64,000 bases of DNA from the NCBI RefSeq assembly GCF_001039355.2, contig NW_019775402.1, positions 928,165 to 992,164 of the forward strand. The letters run 5' to 3'. Position numbers and translations under genes: made by a program. Positions within the stretch are counted from its first letter, which is position 1. Each line of letters starts with the position of its first letter. The DNA is from Lingula anatina. Its lineage: Eukaryota > Brachiopoda > Lingulata > Lingulida > Lingulidae. A model generated the notes under the pieces. It saw nothing but the letters and a program-made list of their open reading frames with translations, had not been told where the DNA came from and did no database searches. Of the stretch, positions 9,090-21,700 are shown in pieces.

Positions 9090-11412
9090 GAACCCATTTT
9101 TGTTTCTTTCTTTCTATTTATTTATTTATTTTTGAAAGACCTGGCTCACACACCGTGGTGAACCCCGCTCCCCTGCATAACGACACGACTTAATGGAGAT
9201 TTCATTCCAGTCACGTGTCACTCCCCATTTAACATCGTTTGTTTCTCTTTTAATTTCTTCTCTTATCGTAGACTTAATCTCATTCAAATACCAGTTGAAT
9301 GAGCAACTGTAAGCATATCTTGACGGCTAAGATACGGTACGTGGTAAAAATAACTAATTTAAGTTCCGGTTACAAATTGCAAAGATACCTCTTGTCTTCA
9401 TAGTCAACTGTTTACTGCTCGTCACTTAAAGGGATAATAACTCTTCGTTTCGGCCAAAAAATGAATTTTCCTGGAGTAAAAAACAAATTTCCCATGCTAA
9501 CCAATGGTTAATGAATCAATTTTTACATTCAAAGTTAGTCCCTGGTTTTTTTTTCTAAAAAGTTTGGTTTTTTTTGTTAAAATCTCTTAAGAGATTATAA
9601 CAGAGTATAGCCATCAGTGGAGGTCACATGGTCTAAAAACAAGCTCAGATATCAGAATAATAGCTATAACTGCCGTTTTTGTGGTACAACAGAATATATT
9701 ATATTTCTATGAGTTATTCACAATGTTTTTATTATGAAATATAGATCTCATACGAATAGTGATTATCCCTTTAATGTTTTACAACCGTGAAACTAACATT
9801 GTGGGCACCTATGACTGGGTTCCCATAGATAGATCGCTCTAACTGGATCAATCTCCAAGGGATTATCCCTAAATTGCTTTCAGCTTAAGCGGCTTAGATA
9901 TCTGGCACGCCTACTGAAGCTGCTAAACGATAGTTTTAAAATTGCCCCTACCAGCTTCAGTAGGCGTGACAGACATCTAAGCCGCATAAGTTGATTGCAA
10001 TTTAGCAATAGAGAGATAGATAGGAGATATATCCATCCACTCAGTACGATAGGGTCTGGGAATGGTCCCTATAAGTAAGCGGCTTTACTAGTATATAACA
10101 AGTCTGTCTCAAAATAGCTAAGAAAGTTGAAAAATATATAATATTCATAATTGAATAATTCTATGAATGTTTGGATCAACCGCCAACCCTTAAATGGAGA
10201 CAGACATATAGGCCTGTGTTTGTAACTGATTACAACACATATCTGCTGTCCTTTAGGTGTAGTACTTGATTCGAAACTGATTACAACACATTATGTCTGT
10301 TGTCCTTCAGGTGCATTACGTGATTCGTAACTGTTTTACAACACATTATGTCTGTTGTCCTTCAGGTGTACTACGTGGTTCGTAACCGATTACAACACAT
10401 TATGTCTGTTGTCCTTCAGGTGCATTACGTGATTCGTAACTGATTACAACACATTGTCTGTTGTCCTTCAGGTGCATTACGTGATTCGTAACTGATTACA
10501 ACACATTATGTCTGTTGTCCTTCAGGTGTATTACGTGATTCGTAACTTATTATAACACATTTTATCTGCTGTCCTTTAGGTGTACTACGTAATTCGCAAC
10601 AAGCAGACTGGTCTTGTCATGGACATCAAGGGATGCTGTGGCGACGATGGCGCCACCATCTGTATGTGGGAGTATTCTGGCGGCGACAACCAGCTCTGGT
10701 CGTACGAGGACGGTGTGCTCAGGAGCAAACTCAACGGTAGGGGGCGCTCAGAAAACTAGATAATTCTTATGTAAAAATAGTTTCATTGGATCTCAGTTTG
10801 ATAGTCAAGACAGTTTTCATTTATGATAGATCCAAATATCTTTCTTGACTACATAATTCTTGTCGATTGCTTTTTTCCAGTAAAAATTGAAATGGTTCCA
10901 AGGCTCTTACGAGAAATTGTCAAATTACTTAAAACACGCGACTTGGTTGGCAAATATTTTGTTAAGTAAAGACTAAATTTATTTTAGAGAAAAAAAATGT
11001 CCAAGGGCAATTTGCCTACATTTTCCGTTTAAACTAAACTGGAATCTTTTCCATAATTTGTTGATGTTAACTCTTCAAAACATTACTTCCCATTTTAAAT
11101 AGTTAAAACTATTATCGAAGAGATTTCACATAAAGTACCAATTTTTTCTATTTCTCTACTTAAGGCAAGGTTCTGGACCTGAAGGACTGCAACGCCAGCC
11201 CCGGTAATGACGTCTGTATGTGGAGCCACAATGGCGGCCCAAACCAACGCTGGGTGCTCTGTGAGGACAACACCATTTGTAGTGAGATGGGGGGAGACCT
11301 TGCTCTCGACGTCATGAACAACTCCACAGACGCTGGCGCTGACGTTAAGATCTGGAACAGACATGGGCAGGGCAACCAGCAGTTTGTCTTGGAGGTCGCC
11401 CCGGGCAAGTAG
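7695..11412 (+). CDS. R-type (ricin B-like) beta-trefoil lectin, copy 1
   Basis: Carbohydrate-binding protein of 135 residues made of one beta-trefoil domain, with no toxin chain attached. Exons: 7695-7697 (only ATG, donor ATG|GTGAGT), 10580-10736 (acceptor CCTTTAG, donor G|GTAGGG) and 11165-11412 (acceptor CTTAAG, stop TAG). Phases join exactly: 3 + 157 + 245 coding bases. Three homologous subdomains of about 42 residues each have a conserved aspartate (D16 in VMDIKG, D58 in VLDLKD, D102 in ALDVMN) and a QxW-type motif (QLW at 39-41, QRW at 81-83, QQF at 125-127). This is consistent with up to three galactose-type sugar sites, by analogy with family members. Seven cysteines. There is no signal peptide, so it is cytosolic or exported by a non-classical route. 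Roles in glycan recognition or innate defence are inferred from the family. The nearly identical copy 2 lies downstream. Confidence 0.9.
9042..9089. repeat. (AAAT)n microsatellite
   Basis: About twelve TAAA units in lectin intron 1. Confidence 0.9.
9817..10070. mobile_element. MITE family A, copy 2, in lectin intron 1
   Basis: 254 bp, the same length as copy 1. Ends GGGTTCCCATAGATAGATCG and GGGTCTGGGAATGGTCCC. The inner inverted blocks GGCACGCCTACTGAAGCTGC and CAGCTTCAGTAGGCGTGAC are conserved. Confidence 0.8.
10232..10579 (+). repeat. Minisatellite built from the lectin exon 2 splice acceptor
   Basis: Six tandem units of 52-55 bp precede the real exon. Each contains a TGTCCTT(C/T)AG acceptor followed by a version of the first codons of exon 2 (GTGCATTACGTGATTCGTAAC compared with GTGTACTACGTAATTCGCAAC in the exon). 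The exon-like starts are at 10257, 10311, 10366, 10420, 10472 and 10526; the true one is 10580. Each unit reaches a stop codon in the frame set by the ATG exon, so use of any of them would give a peptide of only about 2-26 residues. Confidence 0.85.
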
Positions 11413-12525
11413 AGCCACAGACGACTGGAAAGTTGTTAGGTAGCTGGAGGAATACGGCCAGATGATCAAAAGGACGATCAATAACTTTACGTAGGCAGCT
11501 TGCGTTCGCAGAAGGAACTGTAGTTAAAGAAAGTAATTTACGGCAATATCAGCTAATTGTTACTACTAAAGAGTACTCGGCTGAATGCTTTAATAAAAAC
11601 ATTGTTGTTGTACTCATTTCTTTACTTTTTACTCAACTGTAAGAAATACTAAATCAGGAGAAGACAAGCCGGCAAACATCAGCGTGTCTGTGATCAATCC
11701 CAACCCGCCAACTTTGGTATTTATAGTCCGGAACAAACAAAATGAAATTAACTCAGCGGTAGAGATAGCGTTCCATTCTCACCCAAACGTCCGCCGTGTA
11801 AATCACGAGTTAAGTCCTGATATCAAGGGAAGGTGGGTGTCAGGATAAACAGTTCATTGTGTCTCTCCTCCTATCAGCCTGATACTCCATTACAGTATTG
11901 ATACAGCGATTACGGTGCCCTTGCGTTAGCTGTAAATCAAGGACGCTGTGATTAAGGTCTGAGTCACCTGGTTTGGAATGATATAGGGATGATGTGAACG
12001 CGGGAAATGACACCCACCTTCTGCCCTCTACCAGAGCCATAGATTGACTTTTCACAGGATATTCACAGATATGTCTTTAGATAAACAGACAGTTATTTTA
12101 CTATGCCCGTTTCACTTTTTTCCTATAATACCTATGATACCACCTGCCTGGTTAGTAACGTACTACCGGAGACCCTCATGATTAGCCCCACCCTTTACTA
12201 GGTGGCGGGTAGAAATTGCCAGTAAAGTTCACTGACACGAAGCATTAATTCCATATAGATGTCTGGGACGGGCTGGGGGAGATGGGATGGGGGTGGGATG
12301 GGGGAGAGCACAGACTTTTGTTTCTTCCCATTTGTTTCACGAAAGTCTTCGGTCTATTTGAAAAAAGACATCTTCCACCAAAAGGCAGGTCTGGTTCACA
12401 CTATTTTCCCAAAATGACACAAGGGCCACGAAACCTCTGTTCACGTGGTGCCTTATGGGGGGGGGGGGGGGGGGTTTTTTTTTCGGGATGGCAAACCCTT
12501 CAACTGCCCCCCCCCCCCCGGCTTT
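11413..12525. other. 3' flank of lectin copy 1, duplicated downstream
   Basis: 3' UTR and flank, no gene. It is repeated with a few percent difference at 13782-14880, and ends in poly-G/poly-C tracts against the assembly gap. A 71-codon open frame exists in both copies on the minus strand but has no protein features. Confidence 0.7.
11592..11597 (+). terminator. Poly(A) signal of lectin copy 1
   Basis: AATAAA 180 bases after the stop, followed by a GTTGTTGT stretch. The counterpart in copy 2 is at 13965. Confidence 0.65.
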
Positions 12526-12753
12526 NNNNNNNNNNNNNNNNNNNNNNNNNNNNNNNNNNNNNNNNNNNNNNNNNNNNNNNNNNNNNNNNNNNNNNNNNNN
12601 NNNNNNNNNNNNNNNNNNNNNNNNNNNNNNNNNNNNNNNNNNNNNNNNNNNNNNNNNNNNNNNNNNNNNNNNNNNNNNNNNNNNNNNNNNNNNNNNNNNN
12701 NNNNNNNNNNNNNNNNNNNNNNNNNNNNNNNNNNNNNNNNNNNNNNNNNNNNN
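12526..12753. other. Assembly gap, 228 N
   Basis: All N. It lies exactly at the junction of the two lectin copies, between a poly-C tract and the acceptor minisatellite, and would hide any first exon of copy 2. Confidence 0.99.
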
Positions 12754-13781
12754 GATTACAACACATTATGTCTGTTGTCCTTCAGGTGCATTACGTGATT
12801 CGTAACTGATTACAACACATTATGTCTGTTGTCCTTCAGGTGCATTACGTGATTCGTAACTGATTACAACACATTATGTCTGTTGTCCTTCAGGTGTATT
12901 ACGTGATTCGTAACTTATTATAGCACATTTTATCTGCTGTCCTTTAGGTGTACTACGTAATTCGTAACAAGCAGACTGGTCTTGTCATGGACATCAAGGG
13001 ATGCTGTGGCGACGATGGCGCCACCATCTGTATGTGGGAGTATTCTGGCGGCGACCACCAGCTCTGGTCGTACGAGGACGGTGTGCTCAGGAGCAAACTC
13101 AACGGTAGGGGGCGCTCAGAAAACTAGATAATTCTTATGTAAAAATAGTTTCATTGGATCTCAGTTTTGATAGTCAAGACAGTTTTCATTTATGATAGAT
13201 CCAAATATCTTTCTTGACTACATAATTCTTATGTCGATTGCTTTTTTCCAGTAAAAATTGAAATGGTTCCAAGGCTCTTACGAGAAATTGTCAAATTACT
13301 TAAAACACGCGACTTGGTTGGCAAATATTTTGTTAAGTAAAGACTAAATTTATTTTAGAGAAAAAAATGTCCAAGGGCAATTTGCCTACATTTTCCGTTT
13401 AAACTAAACTGGAATCTTTTCCATAATTTGTTGATGTTAACTCTTCAAAAAATTACTTCCCATTTTAAATAGTTAAAACAATATCGCAGAGATTTCACAA
13501 AAAGTACCAATTTTTTCTATTTCTCTACTTAAGGCAAGGTTCTGGACCTGAAGGACTGCAACGCCAGCCCCGGTAATGACGTATGTATGTGGAGCCACAA
13601 TGGCGGCCCAAACCAACGCTGGGTGCTCTGTGAGGACAACACCATCTGTAGTGAGATGGGGGGAGACCTTGCTCTCGACGTCATGAACCACTCCACAGAC
13701 GCTGGCGCTGATGTTAAGATCTGGAACAGACACGGACAGGGCAACCAGCAGTTTGTCTTGGAGGTCGCCCCGGGCAAGTAG
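12754..13781 (+). CDS. R-type lectin, copy 2 (first exon not visible)
   Basis: Exons 12948-13104 and 13534-13781 have the same lengths (157 and 245 coding bases), splice sites and phases as copy 1. The protein differs at two positions, both Asn to His: GGDHQLW instead of GGDNQLW, and VMNHS instead of VMNNS. The remaining differences are about six silent changes. Three acceptor-minisatellite units precede the exon (exon-like starts 12786, 12840, 12894). No ATG exon is visible, because the gap covers the place. It may be a recent tandem paralogue or the second allele left in the assembly. If real and lacking its own ATG exon, it would have to splice from the exon at 7695. Confidence 0.8.
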
Positions 13782-15105
13782 AGCTACAGGCGACTGGAAA
13801 GTCGTTAGGTAGCTCGAGAAGTACGGCCAGATGATCAAAAGGACGATCAATAACTTTACGTAGGCAGCTTGCGTTGCGTTCGCAGAAGGAACTGTAGTTA
13901 AAGAAAGTTATTTACGGCAATATCAGCTAATTGTTACTACTAGGAGTACTCGGCTGAATGCTTTAATAAAGATATTGTGGTTGTACTCATTTCTTTACTT
14001 TTTACTCAACTTTAAGTCCAACTAAGTCAGGAGAAGCCAAACCGGCAGACATCAGCGTGTCTGTGATCAATCCCAACCCGCCAACTTTGGTATTTATAGT
14101 CCGGAACAAACAAAATGAAATTAACTCAGCGATAGAGATAGCGTTCCATTCTCACTCTAACGTCCGCCGTGTAAATCACGAGTGAAGTCCTGATATCAAG
14201 GGAAGGTGGGTGTCAGGATAAACAGTTCATTGTGTCTCTCCTCCTATCAGCCTGATACTCCATTACAGTATTGATACAGCGATTACGGTGCCCTTGTGTT
14301 AGCTGTAAATCAAGGACGCTGTGATTAAGGTCTGAGTCACCTGGTTTGGAATGATATAAGGATGATGTGAACGCGGGAAATGACACCCACCTTCTGCCCT
14401 CTACCAGAGCCATAGATTGACTATTCACAGGATATTCACAGATATGTCTTTAGATAAACAGACAGTTATTTTACTATGCCCGTTTCACTTTTTTCCTATA
14501 ATACCTATGATACCACCTGCCTGGTTAGTAACGTACTACCGGAGACCCTCGTGATTAGCCCCACCCTTTACTAGGTGGCGGGTAGAAATTGCCAGTAAAG
14601 TTCACTGACACGAAGCATTAATTCCATATAGATGTCTGGGACGGGCTGGGGGAGATGGGATGGGGGTGGGATGGGGGAGAGCACAGACTTGTTTCTTCCC
14701 ATTTGTTTCACGAGTCTTCGGTCTATTTGAAAAAAGACATCTTCCACCAAAAGGCAGGTCTGGTTCACACTATTTTCCCAAAATGACACAAGGGCCACGA
14801 AACCTCTGTTCACGTGGTGCCTTATAGGGGGGGGTCTTGTTTTCGTGATGCAGAACCCTTCAATCTGCCCCCCCCCCAGGCTTGTCGATTTGACAACGAT
14901 ATCTGCTCAGGTTTGGGCGTTTACACCGTTGATAACACTAGAGAATCACTAGATTAAATTCCATTTACAACCCAGCAAACTACTACGATGTCAATACGTA
15001 TAAATCATCAGATAAAAGGTTTGACCAGTGTCATGGTTTTACTGCCCAGAGGCACGTAGGCAACTAAGACAAAAAGCCAACGATGATAGGAATAGAATTA
15101 TACTG
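13782..15105. other. Lectin copy 2 3' flank and tail-to-tail spacer
   Basis: The duplicated flank runs to about 14880 (poly-C), then AT-rich unique DNA leads to the likely end of the ARHGAP 3' UTR. No gene seen. Confidence 0.6.
13965..13970 (+). terminator. Poly(A) signal of lectin copy 2
   Basis: AATAAA 184 bases after the stop, equivalent to the site at 11592. Confidence 0.65.
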
Positions 15106-15111
15106 TTTAAT
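15106..15111 (-). terminator. Possible ARHGAP poly(A) signal
   Basis: TTTAAT on the plus strand, read as ATTAAA on the minus strand, about 1.2 kb after the ARHGAP stop. No AATAAA was found on that strand between 14.9 and 16.3 kb, so this common variant is the best candidate. The UTR would be AT-rich and about 1.2 kb. Confidence 0.25.
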
Positions 15112-16285
15112 GGAATATCTTCATTCCTGTCAGCGTACAACATTATTCATATTCCACCGATTACACGTTAGAGATGGTATCAATTTTATAAATACTGAAA
15201 AAGGCTCAAATTACAATTGTAAATCATATCAATATTTTACACGATTTATATGAAAAACAAAACTGTACAAGAGTATTTACTTGTGGCGGTATTGCTACTG
15301 GTATTCACAGACTAGATTTTCTATTCTATACTTAAGAGTTCTATGTTCATCTTATCGTCACGTGATATGCCCCGCTGTGACGTCACTGCGGCAGACGACA
15401 TGTCTGTGTAAAGGCGGGATGGCGATAAAATATCTATGCAAATCTAAAACTAAGTTTACAAAAGTAATGAATCACAGCTCAAAAACCACTGTTGAACACG
15501 GAACAAAATTATCAAGACATTTTATCCACTACCGGCCATAGAATTCTACAGTGCCGACTTGATGCCTCAAATCAAATTCTTGATCGTTTGCTACTTTACA
15601 AACTTTACATCACAAAATATGTTTCATTAAATAACATCATCAAACCTAATAGCCTTCCTTGTCCTGATATTCTTTAACAGAACAGCTACTTGGCAAGTTG
15701 CTTTGAATTAACTAATTGTAAATTAAAACTGTGCTAGGACTAGAATTGCTAAAACAATATTAATTCATTTTCTTCACAATAACAGCCAGCCTGGTCTACT
15801 CCTGGCATTGACTCGTATAAATATCTAGATTAGTATTTTAAAAATATGAAATCAACTGCTTTGGCAAGAAGAGCTGTAAACTGACTACATATAAATAAAT
15901 GAAAAACTTCAATATAAAATGACCACTGTCATCCTGCTATTGCAAGGCATACTAGAGCAACTGACTTTGTACACAAATTCACTGTATCACGGTAGGCCTA
16001 CTGTAAGGTGTGGTTGTATCTGGTTGTGTTAGGTGTGATTGCGCTGGGTATAATTTGGCTGTGTTGACATCCCAACAAATGTACCGACAGTTGGCCGAGT
16101 TCATAGAATGTGTTTGCTGGGAGTCTTTCACTTTCTATTAAATTATACAAAACTGTAATAAATGCACTGTTCACTACCGCGTCCATTGAGCCTGCTAATT
16201 CTACATCTACGCACTACATATACATATCAAGTTCATTATGCACATTTGTATTAAAACTTACACTGTATTTTCATTTAAAAACATG

Positions 16286-18732
16286 TTATATCTTAGACTC
16301 CACGGGCGCTGTGGCCACTGTATTATGATGCTGTCTGTAGCGTTTTTGTTCTCGTCTAGCGATGTCCGTTTGAAGAGGTCGTTCCCCTCCCCTCTCCCCC
16401 GTACTAAGGTTGATATCAACAAGCGCCTTGGCTAGCCCAGCAGTCAAGTCAGTAGCACTAGTGCGAAGTCGCTCACGTGCCAGCCATGTCTGTAAATTCC
16501 TGTCGTCCTCTTCGCCCGTGTCTCGGTCACGTGGTTGGAGACGTTCCCATGCTGACTGTTTCGAGGGTTCTGATTGGCCCAGTGACGTCACAATGGCCCT
16601 GAAGTGATCGACATCCTTGACTCCTCCCACTGTGTGCCGCCGACGTAACTTTTTATCCACACCTGTCCGCCGTTTCACTTTCGGGCCTTCCTCCGAGACC
16701 TCGCTTTTTGGCGACTGTTCCGTCCTCTCCGGCGAGCTCACCTTTTCCGCGGAGTGAGCGTCTATCTCCAGGTGATCCAGAGAGCCCGCCTTGCGCAGCC
16801 TGCCCTGGACAGTGTCGCGGCCACCCTGGGCCGCCTGTTGGCTGAGATTGGACCCCGTCTTCTCAAACTTTGTCATTGGCATCACCTGGTGACTGGGCGG
16901 TATTGTTTGAGTGTTGTTACCCTCAGGCGCGCCTCCAGAACTAACTGCAGTGTTCTCTGTCCTGTCACTTGTAGGCGGTGGATTTCTCTCAAAACGCGAC
17001 GCTATGCCTATTTTAGTTTCAGTCTTTTCTGGTCTTTTATTATCTAATCTACCAGAACTTTTGTCTCTTATATTGTCTTGCACGTTAATTCTATTACTAT
17101 CGTGTATACTGGATGGAAACCTGGTATAGTCACTGCTCCCAGGCACCAAGAGAGCCTTCAGTCTGTCTTCAAGGGGGGCCGAGCTATTTCCGTCCTCTGA
17201 CGCGCTGGAGACAGAATGCCTGACATCATGGCGGTCGTAGTAGTCCCGTAAGGAGTCTAAAGAGCCACGTCTGTGCTGGGCTCTTGAGTGGTCCACTGTG
17301 TTCAGATCGTGAGGGTACGGTTCCAGTTCCCGACTCCTCCTTTTCCGAGTGTACCCGTCGTGAGGCGGCGGTTTGTGCCGAGGTTCATTCTCCACCGACG
17401 CTCGACGTAATGTTATTGTGCGTGAGGACGCGTGCTGTGGCTGAGCCGGGTGCTGAGACAGATGGATACGCGCGATGCCGGAGCCCAGGTCGGTGGTATG
17501 AGAGCGCCGTAAGTGTCCCGGGTGGGCAGAACGGCTCACTGTCACGGCGTACACTTTCGAACCTCCAAAGGCAGGACGACCGTCAGACTGGACAGTTGGC
17601 ATGTTAGATCGTAAAGGTCTGGAATGCTCTGGATCTACAAGACTTAATTTGGCGTCAGCGTGTAAACTTGTCGGCGAGGTGTTACTAGAGTAGTCGGATG
17701 TTTGGTGTGGAGGCGGGGCGCGCTGATTTTCAAAGGCTGTATACGTAGCAGATGATGTTGTAGAATAATCTGACGTGATAGAGGTGGTGTCCGCCTTATT
17801 GCTGAGATCTGCCAGTTTATTGCTGTAGTCTGAGATCTTGTTAGTGATATCTCCCGGCTGAGCGTGTTTCAGCAAGTCCTCCAAACTACTGTCCTTGCTC
17901 TCCTCGTCCAACTCTCGCTGTGTCTTCTGTAACTCCACCTCTATCCGCTGTCTCTCCAGCTCCCGTTTTTCCTTCTCTCTCTGTCTCTCCTCCTCTTTCT
18001 GTCTCATGGCTCTCGCCTCAAACTCCAGCCGCCGTTTTCTCTCCTCGTGGCTAACGCTGGGCTTCTTATACCCGTGAGTTATCTCGACCTCGTCGTGATC
18101 CAGGCGGGAGTCTAATAGCGACTCCTCAGACCGAGGCCGCGTGATGGAGGGTCTATTGTGAGTATAAATGGTGTTAAAAGTTCTCTGGAATGCCTGTTTC
18201 TCCGTCACTTGCTGTCTTTGTAGGTCAAGGTCATCAGAGTACGATGACACAGGAGCTATTTTTTGCGCCTGTCGTGTGGAGCCAGAGTCTATTCTCTGTT
18301 GTTCCTGTGAGGAGACACTGGTCACAGTAGTGGTAGTAGTGGGCGGGGGCTGGTGGCTGTCCAGAGAGGACTGACCCCTGCTGCCCACTGAGGACAGACT
18401 GACCTCTGTAGAGCACCTGCCCAGCAAGTTCACCTCAGACGTTTTCTGGTCCAGTCCTCGATCCTCAGACTTACTCCTAGAATCCACATAATCCGTTTTT
18501 GTTGAGAACACACTGTCTTTCTGACCTCCTGACTCTACCCTCTCTGTGGGCTGCCCCTGCATTTTCAGTTGCCTGGCAACAACTGCTTCATCAATGTTTC
18601 TTTCATTGAAGCCACATTCACTGCCGATGTCTGAGCTGTCACTGCTGGATTTCTTGTCCTTTCTTTTCACCCGTTTATTGGCTGCTTGGATGATGTTAGA
18701 CACCAGATCCTTGGCGCTGATCTCACGTCCAT
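16286..18732 (-). CDS. ARHGAP21: ARHGAP last exon: conserved C-terminal tail
   Basis: 814 residues after acceptor CATTGCAG, stop TAA 16286-16288. [20 protein letters not shown] corresponds to the vertebrate region after the RhoGAP domain. A charged coiled-coil stretch of Glu/Arg/Lys ([20 protein letters not shown] and onward) is followed by [15 protein letters not shown] (near 17740-17787), LRRRHTVGG (near 16620-16650) and [14 protein letters not shown] (near 16450-16490). All three are nearly identical to human ARHGAP21. The protein ends ESKI, which fits a class I PDZ ligand (S-x-I). Confidence 0.93.
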
Positions 18733-21700
18733 CTGCAATGAAAACATACAGATTTAGTAGGATTACTCTCATCTCAGTGTCATAATAAAAGGAATCCATC
18801 TACTCAGTAACCAAAGGACAAGGCGTATGGCAAAATATTACAATGTATAAACTCATTATCAGAATAAAGAAAAGGGAAACATTCAAAACTTGACTTAATA
18901 CAGATGATGAAATCATTTAATCAACTTTCAAGAGGAGAGGCATGACAAGAAATAAACATATATATAAGACATTTTCAACAATCTCAAAACCATCACTTCA
19001 ATTCAACCATCAACAACAATCAATGAACTAATGCCCAATGCTTCTCCAAGTTGCTGCCAGTGACATGGAAGTCTCAGTGGACCTGTTTACCAACTCCCCA
19101 CCTCCTTACCATCCACATCAAACCACACCACACATATCTCCAAGTCAAATACTGTATTCAGTGTATTCAAACCAAAACAATGTGGAGTGACTGAAATATG
19201 TAGCACATTTCCCCCGTGATGATGCAAAATTCCATCACAAACCTTTTTTCAGGTAAATTGTTTGTATTTACTTCAATCATAACTGAAACTTCATTTCGAA
19301 ACATCAACCGTGCAACCCATGTCATCCTTGTTTGCCAACCAAGAAGATGAATTTAGGTTGAAACATCTTTATTTCACATACAGCTTAATTTATTTGTTCT
19401 GTTGAGACCCCTGCAAAAATGTGTCTCATTTAACGTTCACTTACGGTTCTCAGTCTATTCTAAAACATTTGGGGTATTATTATTATTATTATTATTTTTT
19501 TTTTTGCAGTTCTAATGTTGTCCTGTAATGTTGAATGTAACAGTTTAAGAACTGTTTTTGGGAAGTCCTTCAGAATGTCCTAAAACAGATTAAGAACATT
19601 TTTCATTAAAAGAGGAAAACATTATGTTCTAGGACAGATTGACAACCGTAAGTGAACCTTAAATAAGACAAATTTTTGCAGGGGGAGTGAGATGTCTAAA
19701 CTTTACATGGCACTTTCTGGGTGGGCAGGCAAGTTGGACCAGGGTTCAACACTCAGCAATAACGGAACTGCTCAACTTCAGTGCACTTCAAAAATAAATG
19801 GTGTCCCTGTCATCATCTGTGTGTCTTAACCAATGCAGGCCAGTGATCAGTGCTGGATGACCAATGGTCGTGACCTGATCCCCAGTGGTCATTACCCAAT
19901 GACCAGCACTGCCATTTTATGATACTGGTCAAAGGCACAGTTTAAAATCAATGTTGTATTATATACCGCCCCTCCCCCTCCCAATATCTTGATCATGTCA
20001 TATACAATGGTATCATGTATATACAAAATAATGTAAATATTTGAATAATTTTTATGTCTGATAAAATTTATAAATAGTGTTATAAATATATGCTAGGGAA
20101 GCTGGGTTAAGACTATAATATAATCACAGAATGAACTGAAATAGAAATAATAAAATTAATGTAACAAACTACAACTGAACAGCAGCACACACCCCAAACC
20201 AACAGCAAGCCTGTCTAACATAGGACAGCAAGCCTGTCTAACATAGGACTGGTGGAAAGTTACTCAACATCATGCTGATCTTGGTGGGTTAAAACTGGGC
20301 AACATACCAGCTTCATTTTTATAACAAGATATGTAATAATCATTGAAAGCCAAAGTGGTTATTTCAAACCATACTGTAAACATTGACACCATTATAAATT
20401 GAATAACTTTCTTTTTCTGACAGGAGAGAGCCCTGCTTCTTTGGGAGAAAACACATCAAACTTGATAAATCTCTCTCTCTCACACAGACACATACACGCG
20501 CAAGCACGCACACACACACACACACACTTGTCCTACCATTTTCTCCATGTTAACTATGCCTCCCTCTCCCCATACCTCTATATACACACACCACTTGCTA
20601 CCAATATCTCCCCACACATATCATTATTACCTGTCTCTGGGTATCCTGGTGTCATGCTATGATAATACAAACAACAGCTCTCAGTACATTAACTGGCATA
20701 CACTTGACATGCTTCAAAGCCCAGTAAAGCATTTAAAACTCTTCTCATTCTTAATCTTATGATAACAGCTGAACTAAGTTTGGTTTTAGTTGATAGCTTG
20801 GGTTGTGAGGTGGTCACATGAATAAAACCCCCTCCAGGGGTGGACGGAAGCTGTCTTCTGGGTCTTTCAAAAGATCGTCAAAAATGTTCAAGTTCACATT
20901 GACAGGCATCTAATTTTTTGTCGGAAGACAGTTGAAAATGGAGGATGGATCAACAAAGATAATTTGGAAGACTGTTAGAAAATATCTCTAGATCTGCCCC
21001 TCCTCTCTTCCCCCCTGATGTCCAAAAAGACTTTCCCATTTTTGACTTACCATAAAATCTATGAACTTTCTAAACTAACATTTTCACACAAAATGAGATA
21101 TTTTCCTTGACAGACAAACAAAACCTAGCTCTGACTGGTTGGGAATAGGAGAAAACAACAGGAGCCAATCCAGGGCTCTAAACTGGAGAGCCAAAACTTT
21201 CATACTTTCTATTCTTATCGGCCAGTAATGAGGACAAAAAATCCACTCAGGTAAGAAACTCAGATTTCCTTTCTTGATTCATGTAAAAAAGCATGCGAAT
21301 CTCCCCCCCCCCCCAACATCCCTCAACAGTAACAGAGCACAATGCAGCCATCCTCATACTGTTCACAGGCAGTAGATGACCCTGATGCAGGTTATATAAC
21401 AGCAGTTCTCTCTGTGCCCCAAGAATGTCACCAATGCCATGATGCAGTATATAAACCAAGGCATGACTCTCTGTGTGACAGCTCCAAGATAGAAAAGAGC
21501 CCAGTGCCATGATGCAGTGTATGTAACAGGTACTGGATTCCTGTCTCTGTGAATGCCCTGGTAGTACAACATACCCAGTGTCAGCAAGCAAACATCCAGG
21601 CTCTCTTTATGATGACATAAGACATTTACAGAAGATTAGAAAACATTTTTATTTCTAGTACCAGACTCTGTAGCTGCATTCTCACCAGGACTTAATTAGA

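Larger units (their letters stand above)
7698..10231 (+). other. Lectin intron 1, unique part
   Basis: No exon seen. It holds an (AAAT)n tract (9042-9089), poly-A runs, and a family A MITE at 9817-10070. An 88-codon open frame near 8143 has no recognisable features. Confidence 0.6.

Noticed and set aside
11095-11481. Minus-strand frames over the lectin exons
   Set aside because: Shadows of the lectin; they appear in both copies only because the copies are duplicated.
12282-12809. Open frames running through the assembly gap
   Set aside because: They exist only because N bases translate as X.
16410-18785. Plus-strand frames opposite the last ARHGAP exon
   Set aside because: Shadows of the GC-richer coding exon on the minus strand, which has conserved motifs and correct splice phase.
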